DNA from: an uncultured Actinomycetes bacterium | GTDB taxonomy: Bacteria > Actinomycetota > Thermoleophilia > Solirubrobacterales > Solirubrobacteraceae | Length of the DNA stretch: 37,219 nucleotides | Assembly: GCA_937888775.1 (NCBI GenBank) | Contig: CALAQT010000091.1 | Location: 1-37,219 of the forward strand | Reading direction: 5' to 3' | Notes under the pieces: model-generated | What the model saw: the letters and a program-made list of their open reading frames with translations, nothing else | The model's database searches: none | What the model was told of the DNA's origin: nothing | Shown here: positions 23,575 to 31,325 of the stretch, in pieces | How the letters are laid out: every line of letters starts with the position of its first letter | Numbering within the stretch: the first letter of the stretch is position 1 | Position numbers and translations under genes: made by a program

Positions 23575-23910
23575 GTGCTCCCGGGCCTCGACGTAGCCGC
23601 TCTCCGTCACTTCTGCGAGCAGCATGTACCGCCGCACGCGCTGCATGAGGTTCGCACCGAACTCGAAATCTCGCGAGGCGCGGCGACCATCGTCGAAGCG
23701 CGCGCGCCGTGGCGCGAGGGCATCGGTGCGGAGTGGAGCCGCAGGGGCGTTGCGCGCCTGCGGTACACAACGAAGTCGGGGTTGTGGACGCTCTACTGGA
23801 GTGATCGCAACGAGCGCTGGCAACGCTACGACGTACTGCAGCCGACGCCCCGTGTGCTCGCGCTGCTCGACGAGGTCGACCGGGACCCGACAGGCATCTT
23901 CTGGGGCTGA
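23575..23910 (+). CDS. DUF3024 family protein
   Basis: 111 residues from GTG 23575, 10 bases after the GNAT stop. The segments FCEQHVPPHALHEVRTELEI, ATIVEARAPWREG, VARLRYTTKSGLWTLYWSDR and RWQRYDVLQPTPRVLALLDE match the DUF3024 layout, which ends in a DPTGIFWG-type motif. The function of the family is unknown; it is common in actinobacteria. It is probably co-transcribed with the acetyltransferase. It is followed by a long hairpin at 24019-24053. Confidence 0.8.
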   Translation: MLPGLDVAALRHFCEQHVPPHALHEVRTELEISRGAATIVEARAPWREGIGAEWSRRGVARLRYTTKSGLWTLYWSDRNERWQRYDVLQPTPRVLALLDEVDRDPTGIFWG

Positions 23911-24018
23911 CGGCCCGTACTGGACCAGAGAGCGGCGGCCGGTCGACCGCGGCATCCCGCAGGTCGCGTCATCTGAGCTCAACGCTCGCGTTGGATGTGG
24001 GCCCAGCGGTGAAGGGCG

Positions 24019-24053
24019 CTCCCATAGGCCCACCTGTGGGCCTACCCTGGGAG
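24019..24053. terminator. Long hairpin between convergent genes
   Basis: TAGGCCCAC/GTGGGCCTA (9 bp, 2-base centre) is nested in CTCCCA/TGGGAG with a 3-base bulge. It lies between the DUF3024 and DUF4429 genes, which converge. No T-run. Confidence 0.55.
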
Positions 24054-24171
24054 TGCGAGTCCGCACGAGAGCGTCCGAAACAGCCGTTGACGACAGTGGT
24101 ACGGCGCGTGGCACCCGCCGCCGAGACCGTGATTACGAGTGAAGGTTTAGGCCACGCAAGCGGGGTGCAGC

Positions 24172-24663
24172 CTACATCCGTCGCAGCAGCTCTGCCTTCT
24201 TGGCTCCGAACTCAGCGTCGTCTAGGACGCCAGAGTCGCGCAGTTCGGCAAGCTGCTTGATTTGCTTCGGAATGTCTACAGCTGGTTCAGTTCTCTGGGA
24301 AGCGCCTGAGAATCCGTGGTGTTCCGCGAGAGCCGATTGCACAGCGTCGCGAAGCTCCTCGAACGCGTGTTGTTGGAAGGTGTCGAACAGAACGGAGTTC
24401 TCATCGTCAACCGCGCTGGATGTCTGCCCGCCGAACTGCGATCGGCGCTCGATGCCACCACCGATGGTGAACTGAATGAAGCCCTTGACCACCGAGCCGC
24501 ACGGCTTGAACTGCACCGCAGTCAGCTGTCCTAGGGGTATTTGCTTTTCGCCCTTTCCAACTGTAATGCGCGCTTTGAAGCCAGTGCGCAGAATCACGAT
24601 CATTCGCCCATCGAACCGGACAGTTCCAGTGGACCCCTTGGCCTCGATTACGGCCGGACTCAT
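24172..24663 (-). CDS. DUF4429 plus SHOCT domain protein
   Basis: 163 residues from ATG 24663 (GTG 24672 possible). The N-terminal part (VIEAKGSTGTVRFDGRMIVI, then KQIPLGQLTAVQFKPCGSVV, then GFIQFTIGG) is the PH-like DUF4429 domain. The C-terminus IKQLAELRDSGVLDDAEFGA, followed by KKAELLRRM, is a SHOCT domain, a short helical hairpin found at the ends of many membrane or stress proteins. Its function is unknown, possibly lipid or protein binding. The ATG is 11 bases from the end of the IS at 24678, so its own promoter is displaced and any transcription probably starts in the IS. Confidence 0.8.
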   Translation of the reverse strand: MSPAVIEAKGSTGTVRFDGRMIVILRTGFKARITVGKGEKQIPLGQLTAVQFKPCGSVVKGFIQFTIGGGIERRSQFGGQTSSAVDDENSVLFDTFQQHAFEELRDAVQSALAEHHGFSGASQRTEPAVDIPKQIKQLAELRDSGVLDDAEFGAKKAELLRRM

Positions 24664-24677
24664 GTCTAGCACCCTAG

Positions 24678-26150
24678 CTCACAGCCGCAAGGACATCGTT
24701 GACCGTTCGCGGTGAGGGATCACCGCAAGCACATCGTTTACCGGGTGAGTGTGTGGTTGCGCGGGCGTTTGCCGGAATGGAGCCGTAGGCGTAGTGGAGG
24801 GAAATGCCCGCGGCGCGCCGTCCGTGGGGGGTCAGCGGCGGCGTGGCTGGGGTAGCCGGGCGGTGGTGAGTAGCTGTCCGTCGGTGTCGCTGATGAGGAG
24901 GTTGTCCTGGTCGGTGAGCGATAGGTCGAGTGTGGCGGTGACGTACTGGTAGGCGCTGCTGTTGGGCATCGGGATGGCGCGGCCCAGGACGCGTAGTCGC
25001 TGGTCGGAGCGGATGAAGCGGATGAACTCGACCTTGCCGTCTTTGGGCCAGCCGGTGGGGATCTGCTCGGCTGCGCGTGGGGCACGCTTGACGCCGGCAG
25101 GGCTGCTCTCGTCGGGGGCACGCCCGTGGGTCGCGCTGTAGCGGTGCTGGGTGTTGTGGAAGCGCTCGAACGCGCTGGCGCGCTCGCTGAGATGCTCAAG
25201 GCCCGTGAAGCGCTCTTGGCGGAAGAAGCGCTTGTCGAAGGTGTCGTTGAAGTGCTCGATCGTGCCGTTGCGCCAGGGTTCGCGGGACGGGATGAACACC
25301 GGGGTGATGAGCTGGTGCAGGCATACCCGCACGACCTCGCCGAGGCCGGTCGGGAAGACGAACGGACCGCCGTTATCGAACTGGATGCGACGGGGCACCC
25401 CGTGGCGGCCCCACAGGGCATGCAGCCCGGCGAGGACCCGCTGATCGCCGCGGTCGGTGATGATCTCGATCCCGGCGTGGTGGGAGACCACGTCAATCTG
25501 GTTCAGGGCGTGGAAGCGCACCCCGCCGTCCAGGTGACGCGGGCCGACGAGATCGACCTGGACAACCTCGCCCTGACCGAGAGCAGTGGGCGCCGGGTAG
25601 GGCAGGCCCTTGGACATACGACGGCGTCCACGCCCCTGACGGCCAGTCACGCCCGCACGCCTCAAGATCTCCTCGATCGTGCGCCTCGGCGGCGCCGCCG
25701 GCCCGCCGAGCTTGGAGAGCTCCCACGCGATCGCCTCGCCACCGATCTGCGCCCACGGGTTCTCCGCCAGCCTCCCACAAACCGCGAGCACCCGCTCGGC
25801 GACATCCGCAGGGGTACGGTTCGCTACGTGCCTCGGCGCCCTGGAACGGCCGGCAGCCCAGCCCGGATTCTCGGGGTCATACCGGCCCGCCCACTTCGCC
25901 ACCCACTGCCTGGTACGCCCCAGATCCTGAGCGATCGCCTCCGGCGACTCGCCCGCCAGCCGCCGCCGCGCCGCCTCGCGACGCAACACCGCCTCCGCAT
26001 CCGACATAAACACCTCCACGCTCGCTCAACAAGAACGCGCGAGCGTCCCCACCCAAGCCCCGATGTCAACGATGTGCTCGCGGCTCAACAGCCAGCCACG
26101 TCAACGATGTACTCGCGGCCAGAGGTCAACGATGTGCTTGCGGCCGTCAG
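24678..26150. mobile_element. IS481-like insertion sequence, complete
   Basis: 1473 bp with ends CTCACAGCCGCAAG and (complement) CTGACGGCCGCAAG, flanked on both sides by CTAG (24674-24677, 26151-26154). IS481 elements are known to target NCTAGN, which supports the family. Each end carries subterminal copies of a 20-bp iteron GTCAACGATGTGCTCGCGGC: three at the right (26065, 26100, 26125) and two inverted at the left (24684, 24722), the outermost lying inside the terminal inverted repeats. Multi-copy iterons at IS ends are unusual. A single transposase gene fills the centre. Confidence 0.8.
24832..26007 (-). CDS. IS481-like DDE transposase
   Basis: 391 residues from ATG 26007, with GGAGG upstream (a longer frame from 26019 is less likely). 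An N-terminal HTH (RRLAGESPEAIAQDLGRTRQ, then WVAKWAGRYD) is followed by an rve integrase core. Candidate catalytic residues are Asp in VVQVDLVGP, Asp in IQFDNGGPF, and Glu in NGTIEHFNDTFD. The segment FNTQHRYSATHG is shared with IS481-type enzymes. The C-terminal extension (about 320-391) is beta-rich. It would cut and join the iteron-containing ends. It appears intact, so the IS may be mobile. Confidence 0.85.
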   Translation of the reverse strand: MSDAEAVLRREAARRRLAGESPEAIAQDLGRTRQWVAKWAGRYDPENPGWAAGRSRAPRHVANRTPADVAERVLAVCGRLAENPWAQIGGEAIAWELSKLGGPAAPPRRTIEEILRRAGVTGRQGRGRRRMSKGLPYPAPTALGQGEVVQVDLVGPRHLDGGVRFHALNQIDVVSHHAGIEIITDRGDQRVLAGLHALWGRHGVPRRIQFDNGGPFVFPTGLGEVVRVCLHQLITPVFIPSREPWRNGTIEHFNDTFDKRFFRQERFTGLEHLSERASAFERFHNTQHRYSATHGRAPDESSPAGVKRAPRAAEQIPTGWPKDGKVEFIRFIRSDQRLRVLGRAIPMPNSSAYQYVTATLDLSLTDQDNLLISDTDGQLLTTARLPQPRRR

Positions 26151-26164
26151 CTAGTATCGCGATC

Positions 26165-26752
26165 GTGGGTGACGTCGAGGCCGTCCCAGATCGGGGAGCT
26201 CTGGTGGGGGCCATGATCTCGGGCATGTTCGGTCTGGCGTGGACCCAGTGGGGTGCCGCGGGGGTCTCCGGATCTGCCTCGGGGGCTATTCGGGTCGCCG
26301 GGATCGCGATTGGGCTGGTCATCTTCTTCTTGAGCGCTCGCCTGCGGCGATCCGCTCTTCGCGACAGCGGATCGGTATCGAGTGCTCCTCCCACGGAGGG
26401 AGCGGGATCGTTGTTCTCGTCGCCGGCCTATCGACTCGTTGTGGCCCTGGAGGTGGTAGCCCTTCTTGGTGGGGCTTTGCTCCTCGGTGCGATAGGGCAC
26501 CGCGAGTACATCATCGCCTGGTTCGCCACCGTGGTCGGAATACATTTCCTCGCGCTCGCCCGACTCTTTTGGGTTGGGTTCTACGGGTTGGGAACGGCGC
26601 TGATCGCTGCCGGGATCGCAGGGGCGATAACCGGCTTCGCCGGTGGCGGCTTAGGTGGCATCCAGGCGGTCTCTGGACTGATCGCTGCGGCAAGCCTGTT
26701 TGTCGCGGGCGGTTGGACCGTTGTGAGAGCGCGCGCCGGCGCCCACATCTGA
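26165..26752 (+). CDS. Hypothetical polytopic membrane protein
   Basis: 195 residues from GTG 26165 (ATG 26213 is an alternative). At least four hydrophobic stretches are visible: VAGIAIGLVIFFLSARL, LVVALEVVALLGGALLLGAI, YIIAWFATVVGIHFLALARL and LGTALIAAGIAGAITGFAGG, plus one at the C-terminus (LIAAASLFVAGGWTVV). No family is recognised. The start lies 10 bases beyond the IS CTAG flank, facing away from the IS; the DUF4429 gene faces away on the other side. The IS sits in what was a short divergent gap. Confidence 0.6.
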   Translation: MGDVEAVPDRGALVGAMISGMFGLAWTQWGAAGVSGSASGAIRVAGIAIGLVIFFLSARLRRSALRDSGSVSSAPPTEGAGSLFSSPAYRLVVALEVVALLGGALLLGAIGHREYIIAWFATVVGIHFLALARLFWVGFYGLGTALIAAGIAGAITGFAGGGLGGIQAVSGLIAAASLFVAGGWTVVRARAGAHI

Positions 26753-27037
26753 CCGGACAAGGGTCCGCAAACGGGAACACTCCGCCGCGTCCGCGTCCGC
26801 GTCCGCGTCCGGGCGCGAGCAGGCGTGTTGGCGGTCACGGCCGACGTGCGCGCCTTGGACGATAACCCGGCGCCTGACCTAGAGCTTGACCACGCGCTGC
26901 TCCTTTCCGCCGAAGGCGGCCACATTCACGAAGGGGACGACGCATAAACACCTCCACGCTCGCTCAACAAGAACGCGCGAGCGTCCCCACCCAAGCCCCG
27001 ATGTCAACGATGTGCTCGCGGCTCAACAGCCAGCCAC
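26753..27037. other. Intergenic remnant with hexamer repeats and a truncated frame
   Basis: CCGCGT occurs four times in tandem (26785-26808). The plus frame at 26825-26947 (ALDDNPAPDLELDHALLLSA, then EGGHIHEGDDA) looks protein-like and ends in TAA contributed by the IS end at 26943, so it may be the tail of a gene cut by that insertion. No family recognised. Confidence 0.35.
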
Positions 27038-27087
27038 GTCAACGATGTACTCGCGGCCAGAGGTCAACGATGTACTTGCGGCCGTCA
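26943..27087. repeat. Solo IS end (145 bp), second copy
   Basis: It matches 26005-26149 with one mismatch. It contains exactly the non-coding right arm of the IS, from the transposase start codon to the terminal inverted repeat, including three iterons, but no transposase body. It interrupts an ECF sigma gene at its right edge. Confidence 0.88.
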
Positions 27088-27338
27088 AGTAGCCACGGCG
27101 CAGCCGAACCATCGATCACCGGGGGACGGTCGGCGAGCGCCAGGAGTGCTGCGGCGAACGTCTCGGCCATCAGGTCCATCGCTACCTCCGGATTGCGGGT
27201 GCGCTTGAGCAGGAATGCGAGCACGAGCTCTTGGCGGCGCTCATAGAGCACCCCGAATGCCTCGCGGTCGCCCGCCCGGGTGCGCTGGAGCAGCTCGCCG
27301 TCACTGATCGCGCCCACGGGTCTCGCCACGTCATCCAT
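27088..27338 (-). pseudogene. ECF sigma factor truncated by IS end
   Basis: ATG 27338 opens MDDVARPVGAISDGELLQRT, then GDREAFGVLYERRQELVLAF and LMAETFAAALLALAD, a sigma-70 region 2 of the ECF group. The protein stops matching at SAAPWL, where the conserved WLxxIA segment begins, because the solo IS end starts there; the frame then continues in IS sequence to 27039. Region 4 is missing, so it cannot act as a sigma factor. It resembles the intact ECF factor at 29972. Confidence 0.8.
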
Positions 27339-27449
27339 AACGATCCAGCCCTCTGGTTTGTGACCGCATGGCCGCCATCTTCCAGGACCACCGCCTCTCG
27401 TCGTCTCTGGATCCCGGGCGTTCCATCCGCGCGCCTCGATGGCCGTCGG

Positions 27450-29975
27450 CTATGGCGCCGGCAGCAGCCCTGGGCGAGCTTGTTCGTAAGCAATCCTGCG
27501 CTTGATGAACTGTGCCTGCGCCGGCAGCGTCGCGCGTAGGCTCGCTCGCATGGCGGGCGGCAGCGCCGGATCGTGTTCGTCGAACGCCTCCTGCCGGTAC
27601 ACGTCCTGGAGTCGCTGGCGGGGTGTCGATGTGCGCACAGAGTGCGATGCGAACCCGAGGATCGACTGGGTGATCGTTTGGCCGTCGCGCAGGAGGATCG
27701 TCGCGGTTGGATTTGCTTGGTAGAAGACGCCGGGATAGACCGCGATGATCACGTGGCGGGGGCCGCTGGGGCGGAGTGTCCGCACATCGGACGGTGTCGT
27801 GAGCGTCACCGAGACGACATCGGGAAGCGCGATGCTGGTGATTACTGTTCGTCCGGGAAGGGTGCGGCGCTCGATCTCGGCGCGCGTCAGAGGCGCGACG
27901 TGTCCCGCGATTCCTTCGTTTTCTTCGACGCGCTGTTCGTGAAACTGGACCTGCGGCGTGCGGCCGAGCTGGAGCCCGGCACCCTCTTCAAAGAACCCTG
28001 GCCCGTCGGTGACGGTGCCGCGTGCTTCTTCGATGTCGACGATGCGCCCTTCGACGATCCGCCCGAAACCGTTGAAGCTGCTGCCGCGCTCCGCGAACCC
28101 CCACGGCGCTCCTCCGTCGGGGTCCGGTGCGCGTGCTTCCGGCCGCAGGCCAGGCCCGCGCTGGGACATCCCGCCGCGAGCGGGGAGCCCGTAGGTGCGG
28201 CCGTCCAGGGTGTAGGCGAGGTGTAGCCGGTTCGCCCAGTAGCGGCCGGGCAGCACGATCAGGAACGCGTCGTTGGCGTCCACCGCGAGCGCCCGTGGAG
28301 CTCCCGCTCCGATCAGCAGCGCGTGTGTCGAGCCGATCGGAGCCTGGCCGCTGACGAGGGTGCGCACGACCTTGGGGCTGTATGCGTAGGGGTCGGCGAG
28401 ATAGCTTTCGACGCTGAAGTGCGTCGCATTTCGCGTGAGCACCTGGGTGCTGTTGCATCGTTCTTCATCTGAGTCGCTGGTCGGATGCCCGGGGGGGTTC
28501 AGAGGGACCGAGGCAGCCCCGGTCCGGGGGAGCACGAGGCCGCCTTTGTCCATCACGCCGAACTGGAAGCAGTACTGGAGCATGCTGTGCCCTGAGGCTG
28601 TGGAGCCAGAGGCGTGCAGTATCGAGCGCCAGCTGCGCAGCACCCACGGCGGCCCGCCCGCGGGGTCGCGCACCTGCACGGTTTCCCTTAGCGTCGCTGC
28701 GATCGGCGTGCCCTCCGAAGGCGGGGTGATCTGCGCCACCGGGACAGGTTCCCTGTACGCCGGGACAGGCGGTTCGACGAGCGGTCTGTTTGTTCGCCAT
28801 TCCAGAACGTTCGCCGACCGGGTGTATCTGACGGTGCTGCCGTCCTTCAGGTGTGCGGTCAGTGTCAGCGACCCCGGGTCCACGTGCCCGTCGAGCACGG
28901 CCATGAAGACGCCTCCATGGGGGTCTATCTGGATCTGGCGTTCGGGCCCAACGCCGGTTAGGGAAAGCGAGCTCACGCGAGGCGCGGCTGCACCGTAGAT
29001 GAGCGTGCGAGAGGGGTTGTTCCCCCACGGGAATCCGCTGCTTTCGCCCTGGCCGGCGACGAAGCGGCGCATGAGGACGAAGAGTGGGTTCGCGGCGAGC
29101 CGTCCGCAGATCTCCGGCGTGTTAGCTGTGTCGCCGAAGAACGGGTTGGCATGGTTCAGCACACGGCTGGCCTGCACGCAGTTCTCATCCAGATGGGCGT
29201 TCTGTTCGAGGTCGGCTCCGCCGCTGACCTGCCACGGCGCGCCGCCCTGCGGGTCCGGGACTTCAAGCGACGATGACTGGGCAAACGCCACGGTTCGCGT
29301 GGTGCCGTGACGGCCCACGATCACCAGACGCGGACGAACATCTTCGACATAGCCTCGATATACGGCGATAAAGCTCCCGTCAGGCCCGAGCGTCAGCGCG
29401 CGTGCGCCTTCCGGCCCATACGCGGTCACCGACCTGGTGCCGGCTCCCGCGACGCCGTTGACGACGGTCCTTGCTTCCATCGAGCTGGAGCCCGAGAACA
29501 CCCTCGCACCCGCGAGGACTGGCCCGTCAACCGCATCAAAGCCGCAGACGTCCACGCCGCCAAGCGGCAGCACCCTGAAGACATGGTCGAGCCCCACGAT
29601 CCCGAACTGACCGTTGAGTACCTGGCCAACCGCGGTGCATGTCTCCCCCGAACGGCTGCGAGAGAGGCGCAGATCCCACGGCGGAGCACCCGCCTGCGGA
29701 TCAGAGACATCGAGCCCCGCAAGATGCACCGTTGACGGGAGCGGAATACCGCCGGACTCCAGGTCCTGGGCCCGCGGCGCCGGCAGCGGCGAACCGGATG
29801 AGATGAGCACGGCTGCCGCGGCTGCAGCCACGAGCACCAGAAGGACAACGATCATCGCTAGAAGACTCAGCCGGCGCGGCCCGCGGACCGGGCGCGTGCG
29901 GCTCGCGAATCGGCGCCTGGCGGCGCGATCCAGTTCGACGCCGAGCTCGTCAAGGACACGGACCCGCTCGTTCAC
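27450..29975 (-). CDS. Membrane-anchored protein with four repeated ectodomains, partner of ECF sigma
   Basis: 841 residues, with the ATG overlapping the sigma-factor stop (ATGA). A cytoplasmic N-terminus (1-35, with Arg-rich RRFASRTRPVRGPRR) precedes one membrane helix (36-58). The exterior has four tandem domains of about 150-190 residues. Each opens with a DPxxGxPW motif (SDPQAGAPPW 91, DPQGGAPW 241, DPAGGPPW 437, DPDGGAPW 618) and closes with a strand like GAGAPRALAVDANDAFLIVL. Domains 1-3 have Cys pairs, domain 4 lacks them. No known family is recognised. The position suggests an anti-sigma or sensor, but no zinc anti-sigma motif is seen. Confidence 0.7.
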   Translation of the reverse strand: MNERVRVLDELGVELDRAARRRFASRTRPVRGPRRLSLLAMIVVLLVLVAAAAAAVLISSGSPLPAPRAQDLESGGIPLPSTVHLAGLDVSDPQAGAPPWDLRLSRSRSGETCTAVGQVLNGQFGIVGLDHVFRVLPLGGVDVCGFDAVDGPVLAGARVFSGSSSMEARTVVNGVAGAGTRSVTAYGPEGARALTLGPDGSFIAVYRGYVEDVRPRLVIVGRHGTTRTVAFAQSSSLEVPDPQGGAPWQVSGGADLEQNAHLDENCVQASRVLNHANPFFGDTANTPEICGRLAANPLFVLMRRFVAGQGESSGFPWGNNPSRTLIYGAAAPRVSSLSLTGVGPERQIQIDPHGGVFMAVLDGHVDPGSLTLTAHLKDGSTVRYTRSANVLEWRTNRPLVEPPVPAYREPVPVAQITPPSEGTPIAATLRETVQVRDPAGGPPWVLRSWRSILHASGSTASGHSMLQYCFQFGVMDKGGLVLPRTGAASVPLNPPGHPTSDSDEERCNSTQVLTRNATHFSVESYLADPYAYSPKVVRTLVSGQAPIGSTHALLIGAGAPRALAVDANDAFLIVLPGRYWANRLHLAYTLDGRTYGLPARGGMSQRGPGLRPEARAPDPDGGAPWGFAERGSSFNGFGRIVEGRIVDIEEARGTVTDGPGFFEEGAGLQLGRTPQVQFHEQRVEENEGIAGHVAPLTRAEIERRTLPGRTVITSIALPDVVSVTLTTPSDVRTLRPSGPRHVIIAVYPGVFYQANPTATILLRDGQTITQSILGFASHSVRTSTPRQRLQDVYRQEAFDEHDPALPPAMRASLRATLPAQAQFIKRRIAYEQARPGLLPAP

Positions 29976-30514
29976 GATGACCCCTCCCCCGCCGCCCGGT
30001 ATGGCTCCAGGGTTCTGGCGAGCGCTCGCAGTCCACGGGAGACCCGGGCTCGGGCGGCCTGCTCTGAAACCCCGAGTGTCGCTGCGACCTCATCGTACGG
30101 GCGCTCTTCCACCACCCTCAGATGCAGGGCCTCTTGCTGCTCGCTGCTGAGCAGCGACAGCTCGCGCCCGAGCGCGGTCCGCAGCTCGCCGAGCCCGGCG
30201 CGCTGCTCGATCAGCGCAATGTCCTCAGGGCCGGCCTGGGGAACATCGATACCGAGCCGGGCCACGACCCGGCGCTCAACGCTCGCGCGGCGCAGATAAC
30301 GGCCAAAGCGCCGTGCCGCAACGGTGAACAGCCACGCTCGCCGTTGCTCATCGGCCAAGCCCGACAGCTTCCGCCATGAGGTCAGCGCGATCGCGAAAGT
30401 CTCGGCCGTCAGTTCGAGGGCGACCTCGACGTCGAGGGTACGCCGGGTTAGAAAAACCAGCACCGCTTCGCCCTCCCGTCGATAGAGCTCAGAAAACGCA
30501 TCGGCATCGTCCAT
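29972..30514 (-). CDS. ECF-family RNA polymerase sigma factor
   Basis: 180 residues from ATG 30514. Region 2 is AFSELYRREGEAVLVFLTRR, then LELTAETFAIALTSWRKLSG and AWLFTVAARRFGRYLRRA. Region 4 is LSLLSSEQQEALHLRVVEER and PYDEVAATLGVSEQAARARV. Both sigma domains are intact and of normal length. It would direct polymerase to a small regulon, probably including its own operon. It overlaps the four-domain membrane protein by 4 bases, a usual arrangement for a sigma factor and its membrane regulator. Region 2 resembles the truncated copy at 27088-27338. Confidence 0.9.
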   Translation of the reverse strand: MDDADAFSELYRREGEAVLVFLTRRTLDVEVALELTAETFAIALTSWRKLSGLADEQRRAWLFTVAARRFGRYLRRASVERRVVARLGIDVPQAGPEDIALIEQRAGLGELRTALGRELSLLSSEQQEALHLRVVEERPYDEVAATLGVSEQAARARVSRGLRALARTLEPYRAAGEGSS

Positions 30515-30581
30515 CGGGCATAGAGTGCCGCGAACGCCCAGATCTGTGACGCACGGCGCCTCACGCTGCGGTGGATGAGCG

Positions 30582-30776
30582 TCACCCTGCGCGCTGGCGA
30601 TCCAGACAGTTCTCGTGGCGTGTCCGGACTGCGAGCCGATACGGGAACGCGAGCGGGCAGTCGCGTTGTCCGCGAGCCAAGCGTCGCCACTCGGCGATCA
30701 GCAGGCCCACCAGGGTCTTACCCGATCCGGTGGGCAACTCAAGAGCAACGTCGCCGTGGTCGACATGATGCTCAGT
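30582..30776 (-). pseudogene. Helicase fragment with Walker A
   Basis: The minus frame reads HHVDHGDVALELPTGSGKTL, then VGLLIAEWRR, a superfamily 2 helicase Walker A segment. It then degenerates and stops at 30582. The upstream end abuts repeat B at 30771. Nothing else of the helicase is present. Confidence 0.6.
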
Positions 30777-30895
30777 GGCGGACTGCCGTCAGAGCTTCGA
30801 TCAGACGCCGGACCCGCCCACTGGTGTCGCCAAGCCGCGCCATCCCGGCCCCTGAACCAGGAGCCGGGATGGTTCGACCTTCGGGCAAATGGTCG
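30771..30895. repeat. 125-bp direct repeat, copy B
   Basis: This is the partner of 22793-22917, 7978 bases away. The same minus frame is open here from an ATG at about 30910 (MSAGRDHLPEGRTIPAPG) and ends VRRLIEALTAVRH with TGA, giving a 45-codon frame. Confidence 0.8.
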
Positions 30896-30935
30896 CGTCC
30901 TGCGGACATCTGACGAATCGGCCACCGCGAGCACC

Positions 30936-31325
30936 TCAGCCGGACGGTGAGGCATCATCCTCTGCGTCCTCGCTTGGAGGAAAGCCACCTGGCGGCTCAC
31001 CGAGCTTTCGGGCACGCACGCCCTGGTAGACGTCGACCGGCGTGTAGGACATGGCCGCGTTGAGCAAGTCCTCGAAGAACCGTGGAAGCGCGAGGGAGGG
31101 TGCCGGATCTTCGACGGTGCTCAGAGCCAGCGTCTCGTCGTCCCAATCGGCCACGAGTAGCACCGTGGCGTCGAACGGGCCATCGGGCCGGCGTAGGCGC
31201 ACGAGCAGATCCCGCAACAGCTCGAAAGCGCCGCCCTCGAAGACGTTGGAGCGCACAAGGTAGGCGAAGCCCATCGCCGCGAGTGGATATCGGTCACGCA
31301 GATTGTGCGCCTCGCCGATGGCCTC
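30936..31325 (-). pseudogene. C-terminal relic of the island's nuclease family
   Basis: The frame NLRDRYPLAAMGFAYLVRSN, then RDLLVRLRRPDGPFDATVLL and FFEDLLNAAMSYTPVDV, aligns with the last third of the probable restriction endonuclease at 8945-9937, at about two-thirds identity. The N-terminal two-thirds, including the putative catalytic core, is replaced by an IS481 transposase tail. It is a dead relic of a second restriction-modification unit. Confidence 0.8.

Noticed and set aside
26065..26144. CRISPR-like short regular repeats
   Set aside because: Only three copies with 5-15-base spacing, present inverted at the other IS end. They are transposon iterons, and no cas gene is present.
26785..26808. 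Hexamer CCGCGT repeats as a regulatory array
   Set aside because: Four units of a simple repeat are easily produced by slippage in high-GC DNA, and nothing nearby suggests a function.
22793..30895. Composite transposon or complete island between the 125-bp repeats
   Set aside because: The repeats are direct and 7978 bases apart, but no recombinase using them is present inside, and the content looks like several unrelated remnants.
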